Source of the DNA: Chrysosporum bergii ANA360D
GTDB taxonomy: Bacteria; Cyanobacteriota; Cyanobacteriia; Cyanobacteriales; Nostocaceae
NCBI RefSeq assembly: GCF_029891735.1
Contig: NZ_JANQDH010000025.1
Location: forward strand, 1-62,796
DNA length: 62,796 nt
Direction: 5' to 3'
Shown here: positions 1-8,268 of the stretch, piece after piece
Layout: each line of letters begins with the position of its first letter
Numbering within the stretch: the first letter of the stretch is position 1
Translations under genes and position numbers: made by a program
The notes under the pieces: model-generated
Seen by the model: only the letters and a program-made list of their open reading frames with translations
The model's database searches: none
What the model was told of the DNA's origin: nothing

Positions 1-257
1 CTCCTGACTATTTCAATTTTTTCAGAATACCTTTTATCTAAGACGCTATCATCAAATATAACGTAACCGTTATCATCAGTCATAATTACATCTTTAACAT
101 TATCCCAAAGTAAACGAGGTGTTAATTTTTCTTTTTTTAAAAAGTAGTTAATTTTGTCATGACTAATATTTTCTAAATGCTCTGCCAAGTTAGTAATAGT
201 ATAATTGATTTGGCTACTTAGCAAATATTGGCAATAATCTAATTTCGTAAATTTCAT
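1..257 (-). CDS. IS701-like transposase, N-terminal part (cut by window edge)
   Basis: The minus-strand frame opens with ATG at 257 and is open to the window edge, giving the first 85 residues (MKFTKLDYCQYLLSSQINYT...). It contains a stretch IFDDSVLDK, typical of the first catalytic Asp of DDE transposases of the IS701/IS4-like group common in Nostocales. The enzyme would cut and join the ends of its own element. The rest lies outside the window, so intactness cannot be judged. It points away from the truncated CHAT gene, and its insertion may be what removed that gene's 5' end. The family call rests on remembered similarity. Confidence 0.7.
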   Translation of the reverse strand, partial: MKFTKLDYCQYLLSSQINYTITNLAEHLENISHDKINYFLKKEKLTPRLLWDNVKDVIMTDDNGYVIFDDSVLDKRYSEKIEIVR

Positions 258-370
258 ATTAAATCAGAATTGATAATTCATGGGATTGATTATTTTACCA
301 TGTCAGGAATAATCGGATTTTTATTATTTATGGTCTTGGCGATTAAAAATATATTTTAATAATTGCAAAA

Positions 371-3300
371 TTGGCTTTTTACTGGAGTTTAGTCTCGGCG
401 CGACGCTTCCGCCGCACCGAGACTGATTGTGCCAGTTATGTTATTTATTATATTACAATAATACTATATTCTAGCGATCGCCTGTGCCAGTTGCGTAAGT
501 CCTGTGTAAAACTAACTGACACAGGCTTAAAAGTAGAAAACGGTGATGTTGTAGTCAACAAAGCAACTGCTAACACCGCTACCATCAGCGCTAACCGTAA
601 TTTGACATTACCAGCCAGCCAAATTTCCACAACAGGTAACCTATCGTTATTAGCGGGAAATATCATCACAGTTCGTGACAGTTCGGCAAATTTTTTTAGT
701 GCTAATGCGGGCGGTAATTTTTACATTCAAGGCAATCAAGGCATTGATGTTTTTACAATAGACAATTTAGGTCAAACACCTTTTGTTAGTGGTGGTCAAC
801 TAACATTCGTCAGCGATGGCAATATTGACATATTATCATCTTTGATTGCCAGTGGTGGAGTTGAGTTAACAGCTGGAGGTAATTTGAAAACAGGTATAAT
901 TAACACTTTTACCAGAAATGATTCTAGTTCTTCTCAACAAACAGCCACAGGCGGCATAGTAAATATTAAATCTGGCGGAAATATTGACATCAAGGCTATT
1001 GATTCTTCCGCAGCCAGTAATTATGGTGACTCCACAGGTGGAAATGTCACTTTAGAAGCAGGAGGAAATATTAACATCGGTTCAATTAATTCTTTTGCAG
1101 AAAGCGAATTGAGTGCTGCTACAGCCGGAAATATCACCTTAATATCTGGAAGCAACATCAACACGGGCGATATTGATTCTTCAACCAGAGCATTAGAAAC
1201 TGCTAAAAGTGGCGTGGTGAATTTTCAAGTTAATAACTCCGGTAATATTGTCACAGGAACTATCAATACCTCAGCCATTTCTTTTAATAGTCTTGCTGCG
1301 TATGGTGGTGATGTAAGCCTTCTGGCCAATGGTGTAGTCAGAGCATTAGGAGTTTTAGATACTAATGATACAATTATTAGCAGTGCAGTAACGGAAGCAG
1401 GTTCTGTAACAATCCAACATGATGGAGGGGCGGATAATTTGCCATTTGTTGTTGGTGATTCTAGCCTGAATGGGACACAAGGAAACATTAACACCGGAAT
1501 TTCTGAGATTACACCAACTTCCGAATTTCCTGTATTACCAAATGGCGGAAATGCTGACACTACTCCCAGCAATATTGCCATTATTTCCACTAATAGTCCA
1601 CCCACCATAACAGCAAATTCACAGTTACCAACCACAGAAGAAAACCAATCTGTAACATTTAAGTTTAGTGACCTCAGTGTGTCTGTCAATGATGTTGATA
1701 GAGATAATTTCACTATTGGTTTAGATAATTTATCCGGAACTGTGACTTTGGAGGATGGTACACCAGTCACCAGGGAAACAACCCTTGCATCAGACACGGT
1801 TTTAGTTTACAAGCCGCCAGTAGATACAAGCGGTCAAAATATTCCCGCTTTTGAGATCATAGCCAGCGATGGTGTTTCTGACTCCTCAGCACCAGTATCC
1901 ATCAACATTACTCCCAAACCCAAACCCACACCACCGGAACCACCGATACCTAAAGAAAACGGTCAGATTGTCCAAAAGGTCGAACAAGCAATTAGTACAC
2001 AATCAAGTATATCTGGAAGTACATCAGTAAAAGAAAATAGTGAGATTGTCCAAAAGGTCGAACAAGCAATTAGTAATAACTTAACTAGCCTTGGTGCTAG
2101 TGTCTCCCAAGACTTGCAGAATTTAGAAGGTCAATTTAGCCAGGATGTTGCTAACTTCTTAGGTGTACCGTCACCTGAAATCAAAACATTACAAGATACT
2201 ACTGATGTTCTCCGCAGTTTAGAAAAATCAACAGGTATAAAACCTGCACTAATATACCTCAATTTTGTACCTGTGGAAATTGTACAAAACACTGATACTA
2301 AAAACAACAAATCTACAGCAGCATTGAATAGCATAGCTGAGAGTGATCAGGATGAGTTAGAAATATTACTGGTCACTGGTCAAGGCGACCCCATCCGCAA
2401 ACGCATTACCGGAGCAACTAAAGCTAAAGTTTTGCAACTAGCTCAAGAATTTCGTAATCAAGTCGTCAATCCTCAAAACCGCCGGGGTACTGGTTACTTA
2501 AAGCCATCTCAGCAACTTTATAATTGGATCATTGCAGATTTGGAGGCAGATTTACAGGCAAAGGGCATTAATAATTTAGTCTTTATATCAGATGTTGGCT
2601 TACGTACAACTCCCTTAGTGGCGCTTCATGATGGTAAACAGTTTCTGGTAGAAAAATATAGTGTTGGCTTAATGCCTAGTCTGAGTTTAACAAATACCCG
2701 TTATAGTGACATTAAAAACTCTCCAGTTTTAGCTGTGGGAGTTTCTCAAAGCACTCAGGGACAACAACCATTACCAGCAGTTCCTTTTGAGTTATCAACT
2801 CTAGTCTCTAAACTAAGGTCAGGGAAATTATTGTTAGATCAGCAAGCGACTTTAGATAATCTCAAAATGATTCGTCGCCAACAACCCTTGGGGATCATTC
2901 ACTTAGCAACTCATGCTGATTTTATCCCCGGTCCGTTGAGCAATTCCTATATTCAGTTATGGAATGACAAATTGCGTTTAAATCAATTACGTCAATTAAG
3001 ATTGAATGACCCGCCTGTGGAAATGTTGGTGCTGAGTGCTTGCAGAACTGCTTTAGGTGATGAAGAAGTGGAAATTGGGTTTGCAGGTTTAGCTGTATTA
3101 GCAGGGGTAAAAACTTCTATTGCCAGTTTATGGGCGGTAAATGATGCCAGTACGGCGGCATTTATGACCAGATTTTATGAATCTCTCAAAACTGCTCCTA
3201 TACGTGCAGAGGCGCTGAGAGAGGCGCAAGTGGCTATGGCTCGAGGACAGATTTATATCCAGGATACTCAAGTCCGGGGTTTAGAATCATCCCCCGGATT

Positions 3301-3394
3301 ACCTTTACCTGCTGAGAGTGTTACAGCACCGGATATGAAGTTAACCCATCCCTATTATTGGGCTGCATTTACTATGGTAGGTAGTCCATGGTAG
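371..3394 (+). CDS. CHAT-domain protein, FHA/haemagglutinin-like, 5'-truncated
   Basis: The C-terminal third is a CHAT caspase-like protease domain. His848 sits in IHLATHADF and Cys891 in LSACRTALGDEE, followed by the typical GFAGLAVLAGVKTSIASLW run, so the catalytic dyad is intact. Upstream are Gly/Asn-rich haemagglutinin-like repeats (residues about 55-360), a cadherin/Ig-like segment (about 410-510), a Pro-rich linker and a duplicated motif (IVQKVEQAIS twice). Complete cyanobacterial relatives start with a signal peptide and a TPS secretion domain. Here both are missing, and the first 50 or so residues come from repeat DNA with only a TTG start at 371. Homology begins near position 526. 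The gene is probably a pseudogene or yields a cytoplasmic fragment. The DUF928 gene downstream is a usual partner of this family. Confidence 0.75.
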   Translation: MAFYWSLVSARRFRRTETDCASYVIYYITIILYSSDRLCQLRKSCVKLTDTGLKVENGDVVVNKATANTATISANRNLTLPASQISTTGNLSLLAGNIITVRDSSANFFSANAGGNFYIQGNQGIDVFTIDNLGQTPFVSGGQLTFVSDGNIDILSSLIASGGVELTAGGNLKTGIINTFTRNDSSSSQQTATGGIVNIKSGGNIDIKAIDSSAASNYGDSTGGNVTLEAGGNINIGSINSFAESELSAATAGNITLISGSNINTGDIDSSTRALETAKSGVVNFQVNNSGNIVTGTINTSAISFNSLAAYGGDVSLLANGVVRALGVLDTNDTIISSAVTEAGSVTIQHDGGADNLPFVVGDSSLNGTQGNINTGISEITPTSEFPVLPNGGNADTTPSNIAIISTNSPPTITANSQLPTTEENQSVTFKFSDLSVSVNDVDRDNFTIGLDNLSGTVTLEDGTPVTRETTLASDTVLVYKPPVDTSGQNIPAFEIIASDGVSDSSAPVSINITPKPKPTPPEPPIPKENGQIVQKVEQAISTQSSISGSTSVKENSEIVQKVEQAISNNLTSLGASVSQDLQNLEGQFSQDVANFLGVPSPEIKTLQDTTDVLRSLEKSTGIKPALIYLNFVPVEIVQNTDTKNNKSTAALNSIAESDQDELEILLVTGQGDPIRKRITGATKAKVLQLAQEFRNQVVNPQNRRGTGYLKPSQQLYNWIIADLEADLQAKGINNLVFISDVGLRTTPLVALHDGKQFLVEKYSVGLMPSLSLTNTRYSDIKNSPVLAVGVSQSTQGQQPLPAVPFELSTLVSKLRSGKLLLDQQATLDNLKMIRRQQPLGIIHLATHADFIPGPLSNSYIQLWNDKLRLNQLRQLRLNDPPVEMLVLSACRTALGDEEVEIGFAGLAVLAGVKTSIASLWAVNDASTAAFMTRFYESLKTAPIRAEALREAQVAMARGQIYIQDTQVRGLESSPGLPLPAESVTAPDMKLTHPYYWAAFTMVGSPW
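391..424. repeat. Imperfect palindrome inside the 5' extension of the CHAT frame
   Basis: AGTCTCGG (391-398) and CCGAGACT (417-424) are perfect reverse complements around a GC-rich centre. Such GC-rich palindromes are scattered in cyanobacterial intergenic DNA. Its translation supplies the atypical Arg-rich start of the following reading frame, so that part is unlikely to be real protein. Confidence 0.6.
481..525. repeat. Inverted repeat, possible IS end
   Basis: CCTGTGCCAGTT (481-492) and AACTGACACAGG (514-525) pair at 11 of 12 positions. The homology of the downstream frame to haemagglutinin-type proteins starts immediately after it. It is therefore a plausible boundary of the mobile element that truncated the gene. 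The exact IS end is inferred. Confidence 0.4.
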
Positions 3395-3440
3395 TGGGAA
3401 CCGTTACCGCGCTGCTTGTTAGGAGCAACGAGAATTTTGG

Positions 3441-4355
3441 TTAATTTGGGGAAGTACAACAAGGCAATAGCGGCTCTTGAGCGACTTCTTTCAGGTCCAC
3501 TGATTTCAATAAATCCTGCCAATATTTCTCCACCTGGGAATCATTGGGGCGATCGCGGCGTAAGTTAACCAAAACACTTAGAGTATTTTCCCATAATCCT
3601 GCTGCTGCATAAAGCATTGCCTTGTCTAAAGGTTGAGTTGTTTGCTGTATTTGAGAGGAGAGGTTTTCATTTTCTATTAACTCGATTTGACCTTCTTCAT
3701 ACAAATCTTGATCACGATTCAGAAAATCGCAGATCATCGAAAACCCCCAAATATATTTTTTGCCCGCTTTTAATGATGGCTCATCACTAGGTATGGTAAT
3801 ACTGACAATACCCCCTTGTTGAACAGGTTTAAAAGTTTTTCTATACACAGTTTCAATACTTTCCTCCTCCCGCAACACAAATTCTAGTCCTTGTATTGGT
3901 TGAGCAGTTTCAGGAACGTAGAACAAAAATGTGGGATGCTGTGATGTTGTTAGTTGCGCTTCGTAGTCGGTGGGTACAAGGGGAACTGCATACTGGCTAT
4001 TTAAGAAACAACTTCCCCTGGATGCAGCCCCTCTCCGTCTCCCTGGTCTACCGGGAGAAAAGCTAATTAAACTGCTGCTTTGCTCAATGTAATTACTGAC
4101 ATTCCTAATGGCAGCTTTGGCATCCTGATCATCAGGACGTACCTTCAGCGCCTGCTGGAAATATCCTAAAGCCCTGCGATAGTTTCTCCGTATAGTTTGT
4201 GTATAACCAAGCTGCATATATTGGTCATAAGTTGAACTTTGCTGTGCTGCGTGAACACCGTAATCATTTGCTAGTGTCTGAGTCTGACTGACCAAATCTA
4301 AGGATAGACAGAGGAACCCAGCTAACAAAAATCCTCTCCAAAGTTTATTTTTCAT
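3441..4355 (-). CDS. DUF928 protein with TPR, secreted
   Basis: This 304-aa protein starts with a clear signal peptide (Lys-rich start, then a hydrophobic stretch to about residue 29). A TPR-like segment follows (YMQLGYTQTIRRNYRRALGYFQQALKVRP split over residues about 46-75). The rest matches the cyanobacterial DUF928 pattern: GRRRGAASRGSC, then a beta-rich domain with HPTFLFYVPET and KYIWGFSMICD. The function of DUF928 is unknown; it is commonly encoded beside CHAT and haemagglutinin-like genes and is presumed to act in the periplasm or on the surface. It converges with the CHAT gene, 46 bp apart, so the two are not co-transcribed. Confidence 0.8.
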   Translation of the reverse strand: MKNKLWRGFLLAGFLCLSLDLVSQTQTLANDYGVHAAQQSSTYDQYMQLGYTQTIRRNYRRALGYFQQALKVRPDDQDAKAAIRNVSNYIEQSSSLISFSPGRPGRRRGAASRGSCFLNSQYAVPLVPTDYEAQLTTSQHPTFLFYVPETAQPIQGLEFVLREEESIETVYRKTFKPVQQGGIVSITIPSDEPSLKAGKKYIWGFSMICDFLNRDQDLYEEGQIELIENENLSSQIQQTTQPLDKAMLYAAAGLWENTLSVLVNLRRDRPNDSQVEKYWQDLLKSVDLKEVAQEPLLPCCTSPN

Positions 4356-4681
4356 AGGTTATATAGGACTTGCTGAACAACTTTACTACTGATGACAGCA
4401 GGTTTTTAATGATTTAATCACTGATTGTAAGACCTAATTATTTACTGTTATGTTCCGACTTTTAAATTTTTCTCAAAAAAAAGAAACACCAAATATTACA
4501 GGAAATCTTAACATTAATATGAAAACCATTGTCTAGCCTGTATTTTGACTTGTGGTAAGATTATTTAACATATAAGTATCAGGGTTAACTGGAAATTCAA
4601 CTACCCCTAGTTTTAATTTCCATATATTCACAACGGTGCAGTTACTTCAATCAGGATGATCAATCTACCACTTATGGACTT
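4356..4681. other. AT-rich divergent intergenic region
   Basis: This 326-bp spacer separates the divergent DUF928 gene and the STAND-WD40 gene, so it should hold both promoters. GGAAATT (4591-4597) and AATTTCC (4615-4621) form a spaced inverted repeat that could be an operator, but no factor can be named. No RNA gene or ORF is seen. Confidence 0.4.
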
Positions 4682-7600
4682 ATGGATATTCAACAAGCCT
4701 TAGCCTTGGTTGACACCTTGGTGTTTGAGAAAACAGGTAAGCATCTCAGCGATTTGCAAAGAATGCTTTTGCATTCGTCTTGGTCAGACCCGCACCTACG
4801 CTACCATGACATCGCCCAAACCCACGGTTACTCAGTCAATTACCTTAAGCAAGATATCGGTCCAAAGTTATGGCAACTGCTATCAGAGGTTTGTGGTGAA
4901 AAAGTCAGTAAAAGCAGTTTTCGTTCAGCTTTGGAAAGAAAATGGCATCAAGCAGATAAAAATTCAGTAGTTACCCCCAAACAAAACTCATCAGAGAAGA
5001 TGAGGACATACCAAGACTGGGGAGATGTGCCTGATGTTACGGTTTTTTATAATCGCACTGAGGAATTGGCAACCCTGGAAAAATGGATAGTGGGTGATGG
5101 TTGTCGTTTGGTGGTGTTGCAAGGAATGGGGGGTATTGGTAAAACTCACCTGAGCGTTAAGTTAGGGCAACAAATTCAACATCAATTTGAATATTTAATG
5201 TGGCGATCGCTCGTTTCATCCCCTCCTTTACAACAATTAATACGCGATATCCTGAAATTCTTGAACCGAGGAGAAGAAAACAACTTACCCATCAGACTTG
5301 AGGAGCAAATTTCCCATTTGATGCAAATTCTCAAACAGAAAAAATGTTTATTAATACTAGATAATGCTGAGAGCATTTTCAAAAGTGGGGTGTTAGCAGG
5401 TGAATATCAAACAGGCTATGAAAATTATAAAACATTTTTTCAAGGTTTAGGACAATGCCAGCATAATAGTTGTTTGTTATTAACCACAAGAGAAAAAACC
5501 CAAGAAATTAGCTTGATGCAGGGAGAAACATCACCTGTGCGCTGTTTAAATTTAGCGGGATTAACTGCTGAGGCAGCAGTGCAAATATTACAACTAAAAG
5601 GTTGTTTTTTAGAGTCGGAAGAATGTTTACAGGAATTACTCAAAAAATATAGTGGTAATCCTTTAGCTTTAAAAATCATTGCATCCATCGCCAGGGATTT
5701 ATACAATGGCAATGTTTCCGAGTTGCTGAGAAGTAATTTATTTATACCAGGAGAAATTAACGAGGTTTTAGAACAACAATTTAATCGCTTGCCTTTGGCA
5801 GAAAAAAATTTTTTATATTGGTTAACTTTAGAATCTGAACAATTTGATGAAAGTGGATTGAGATCGTGGTATATCCCAGAAATTCCCACACCAATGATTA
5901 ATAGAACTATTCGGTCATTACTGCATCGTTCTCTTTTGGAGAAAAAAGACAAAAAGTTCTTCCTACAGCCTGTTGTCAAAGAATATTTACAAAACAAGCT
6001 TATTGAGGAGATTTTAGCGGAAATAGAAAGGGAAAATATACTTTTATTAAATCAATACCCGCTAGTAAAATCAGATGCAAAAGAGTATGTGAGACAAGGA
6101 CAAATTCAGCTATTTATTAGACCTTTAGCAGAGAGGCTGCTAACTTTGTATAAAACTGTCAACAAAGTTGAAACGAAGTTACAAACAGTTCTGGTCAATC
6201 TGCGGCAGAAAATTTCCTTAGAACCGGGATATGCAACTGGTAATATTATTAATATTTTATCTCATTTGCAAGTTGAACTCACTGGCTATGACTTCTCTGA
6301 TTTAACTGTTTGGTCTGGTTGTTTACAAACAATCAGCCTACACAATGTTAACTTTACTGGTGCAGATCTAAGCAAGTCGGTATTTGCTAAACAGTTAACT
6401 AGCATTTTATGTTTAGCTTTTAGTGACAATGGCAAATTATTAGCCACTGGAGATGTCAATGGGGAAATTCACCTTTGGCAAGTTGATAATGGTCAGGTGG
6501 TGCTGAAATGCAAAGGACACGCAGGTTGGGTACATTCCATTAGTTTTAGTCCCGATGGCAAAATGCTTTGTAGTGGTAGCAGCGACCATACTGTGAAATT
6601 ATGGGATATGTTTGACGGCAGTTGTTTAAAAACCCTCACAGGACATGACCAGCGAGTGCGATCAGTGGCCTTTAGTCCAGACGGTAAATTCATTGCTAGT
6701 GGCAGCAGTGATGCTACCATCAGACTGTGGGATAGTAACACTGGTGACTGTTTGCAGGTTCTCCAAGGACACGAAAATTTTATTTGGTCTGTTGCTTTTT
6801 CCCCTGATGGCAGGTTGATTGCCAGTGGCAGTGAAGATAAAAGTGTTAAACTGTGGGATGTCAATAGGGGTGAATGTTTACACACCCTATTAGAACATAG
6901 CCGTTGGGTGCGGTGTGTGGCCTTCAGCCCTGATGGTAAACTGTTGGCCAGTGGCAGTGGCGATCGCACTCTAAAAATTTGGGAAACTAATACTGGCAAA
7001 TGTTGGAGAACATTCACAGGACACAGCCAAAGACTGCGATCAGTGGCCTTTAGTCCTGATGGCAACCTAGTAGCCAGTGGTAGTGGTGATCACACCGTTA
7101 GACTTTGGAGTATTACTGATGGAAAATGTGTAAAAAACCTACACGGTCATAATAGTTATCTCACATCAGTAGCCTTTAGTCCCAATGGAGCAATTTTAGC
7201 CACATCTGGGGAAGATCGCTCGGTGCGACTGTGGGAGGTGAGTACAGGTAGTTGTATTGATGTTTGGCAAGGTTACGGTAGCTGGATTCAGTCAGTAGCT
7301 TTCAGTCCCGATGGTAAAACCCTAGCCAGTGGTAGTGAAGATCAAACCGTGCGATTGTGGCATCTAGAAACAGGTCAATCTTTAACAACTCCACCCCCAG
7401 CGATGGTGTTAAAAGGACATCGCGGATGGGTCTGCTCTGTGGCCTTTAGTCCTGATGGTAAATATCTAGCTAGTGGTAGCAGTGACTACAGCATCAAGCT
7501 TTGGGATGTGAATACTGGTCAATGTCTCAAGACCTTCCAGGGACATAAACGTTGGATTCGTTCAGTGGCCTTTAGTTGCAATGGACTGACCCTAGCCAGT

Positions 7601-8266
7601 TGCAGTGGTGATTACACTGTGAAATTATGGGACATGATCACCGGCAACTGTCTAAAAACTCTACAGGGACATGAAGGTTGGTTGTGGTCTGTGGAATTTA
7701 GCCCTGATCAAGTTACCTTAGCCAGTGCTTCTGAAGACAAAACCATTAAACTGTGGGATATTACCACTGGTAACTGTATACACACCCTCCGGGGACATAC
7801 TAGCTGGGTACAAGGAATATCTTTTAGTCCTGATGGCCAACTTTTAGCCAGTGCCGGTTGTGATTGTACCATTCGCATCTGGGATGTTGCCACGGGAGAA
7901 TGTTTAAAAACCTTGTGGGGACATACTAGTTGGGTGCAGTCAGTAGCATTTAGCCCCCAAGGAAACATTTTAGCTAGTGGTAGTTGTGACGAAACCGTCA
8001 AGCTGTGGAATTTAAATACCAGTCAATGTCAGTTGACAATACCAGCCCATCAAAGTTGGGTGTGGTCTGTGGCCTTTAGTCCCGATGGACAGATTTTAGT
8101 TAGCGGCGGACAAGATGAAACTATCAGACTGTGGGATATTTCCACCGGAAAATGTCTACAGATATTGAGAGCAAAGCGACCCTATGAACAAATGTGCATC
8201 AAAGACGCGAAAGGTTTAACAGATATGCAAAGAGAGGCTTTGAAATTTTTAGGCGCAATGGATTGA
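4682..8266 (+). CDS. STAND NTPase (NB-ARC) with 14 WD40 repeats
   Basis: The 1194-aa protein has an N-terminal helical effector-associated domain (residues 1-90; LALVDTLVFEKTGKHLSDLQ resembles the vWA-MoxR-associated protein N-terminus). An NB-ARC NTPase follows, with Walker A GMGGIGKT (148-155) and Walker B CLLILDNAES. Next come a winged-helix region, a pentapeptide-like bridge (NFTGADLSKSVFA), and 14 WD40 repeats up to residue about 1155. The C-terminal tail (RPYEQMCI...GLTDMQREALKFLGA) is typical of complete cyanobacterial homologues. Such STAND proteins are ligand-triggered switches in signalling or cell-death/anti-phage systems; the trigger here is unknown. Near-identical 126-bp WD units suggest homogenisation between repeats. 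It ends 2 bp from the convergent LanM-like gene. Confidence 0.9.
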   Translation: MDIQQALALVDTLVFEKTGKHLSDLQRMLLHSSWSDPHLRYHDIAQTHGYSVNYLKQDIGPKLWQLLSEVCGEKVSKSSFRSALERKWHQADKNSVVTPKQNSSEKMRTYQDWGDVPDVTVFYNRTEELATLEKWIVGDGCRLVVLQGMGGIGKTHLSVKLGQQIQHQFEYLMWRSLVSSPPLQQLIRDILKFLNRGEENNLPIRLEEQISHLMQILKQKKCLLILDNAESIFKSGVLAGEYQTGYENYKTFFQGLGQCQHNSCLLLTTREKTQEISLMQGETSPVRCLNLAGLTAEAAVQILQLKGCFLESEECLQELLKKYSGNPLALKIIASIARDLYNGNVSELLRSNLFIPGEINEVLEQQFNRLPLAEKNFLYWLTLESEQFDESGLRSWYIPEIPTPMINRTIRSLLHRSLLEKKDKKFFLQPVVKEYLQNKLIEEILAEIERENILLLNQYPLVKSDAKEYVRQGQIQLFIRPLAERLLTLYKTVNKVETKLQTVLVNLRQKISLEPGYATGNIINILSHLQVELTGYDFSDLTVWSGCLQTISLHNVNFTGADLSKSVFAKQLTSILCLAFSDNGKLLATGDVNGEIHLWQVDNGQVVLKCKGHAGWVHSISFSPDGKMLCSGSSDHTVKLWDMFDGSCLKTLTGHDQRVRSVAFSPDGKFIASGSSDATIRLWDSNTGDCLQVLQGHENFIWSVAFSPDGRLIASGSEDKSVKLWDVNRGECLHTLLEHSRWVRCVAFSPDGKLLASGSGDRTLKIWETNTGKCWRTFTGHSQRLRSVAFSPDGNLVASGSGDHTVRLWSITDGKCVKNLHGHNSYLTSVAFSPNGAILATSGEDRSVRLWEVSTGSCIDVWQGYGSWIQSVAFSPDGKTLASGSEDQTVRLWHLETGQSLTTPPPAMVLKGHRGWVCSVAFSPDGKYLASGSSDYSIKLWDVNTGQCLKTFQGHKRWIRSVAFSCNGLTLASCSGDYTVKLWDMITGNCLKTLQGHEGWLWSVEFSPDQVTLASASEDKTIKLWDITTGNCIHTLRGHTSWVQGISFSPDGQLLASAGCDCTIRIWDVATGECLKTLWGHTSWVQSVAFSPQGNILASGSCDETVKLWNLNTSQCQLTIPAHQSWVWSVAFSPDGQILVSGGQDETIRLWDISTGKCLQILRAKRPYEQMCIKDAKGLTDMQREALKFLGAMD
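6389..8170 (+). repeat. Array of 14 WD40-coding units, 126-bp period
   Basis: The GGACA(C/T) codons that open successive units lie at 6515, 6641 and 6767, exactly 126 bp (42 codons) apart. The phrases SVAFSPDG and IRLWD recur in each unit. An extra five or six codons (TTPPPAM) break the period before the ninth unit. Fourteen units would fit two seven-bladed propellers. Confidence 0.85.
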
Positions 8267-8268
8267 AA

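Noticed and set aside
371-525. N-terminal residues of the CHAT frame as a real domain
   Set aside because: They are encoded by palindromic repeat DNA, start with TTG and resemble no known N-terminus of the family.
6493-7065. 190-codon minus-strand frame inside the WD40 gene
   Set aside because: It is the antisense shadow of the repeated WD40 codons; its own repeats mirror the 126-bp period.
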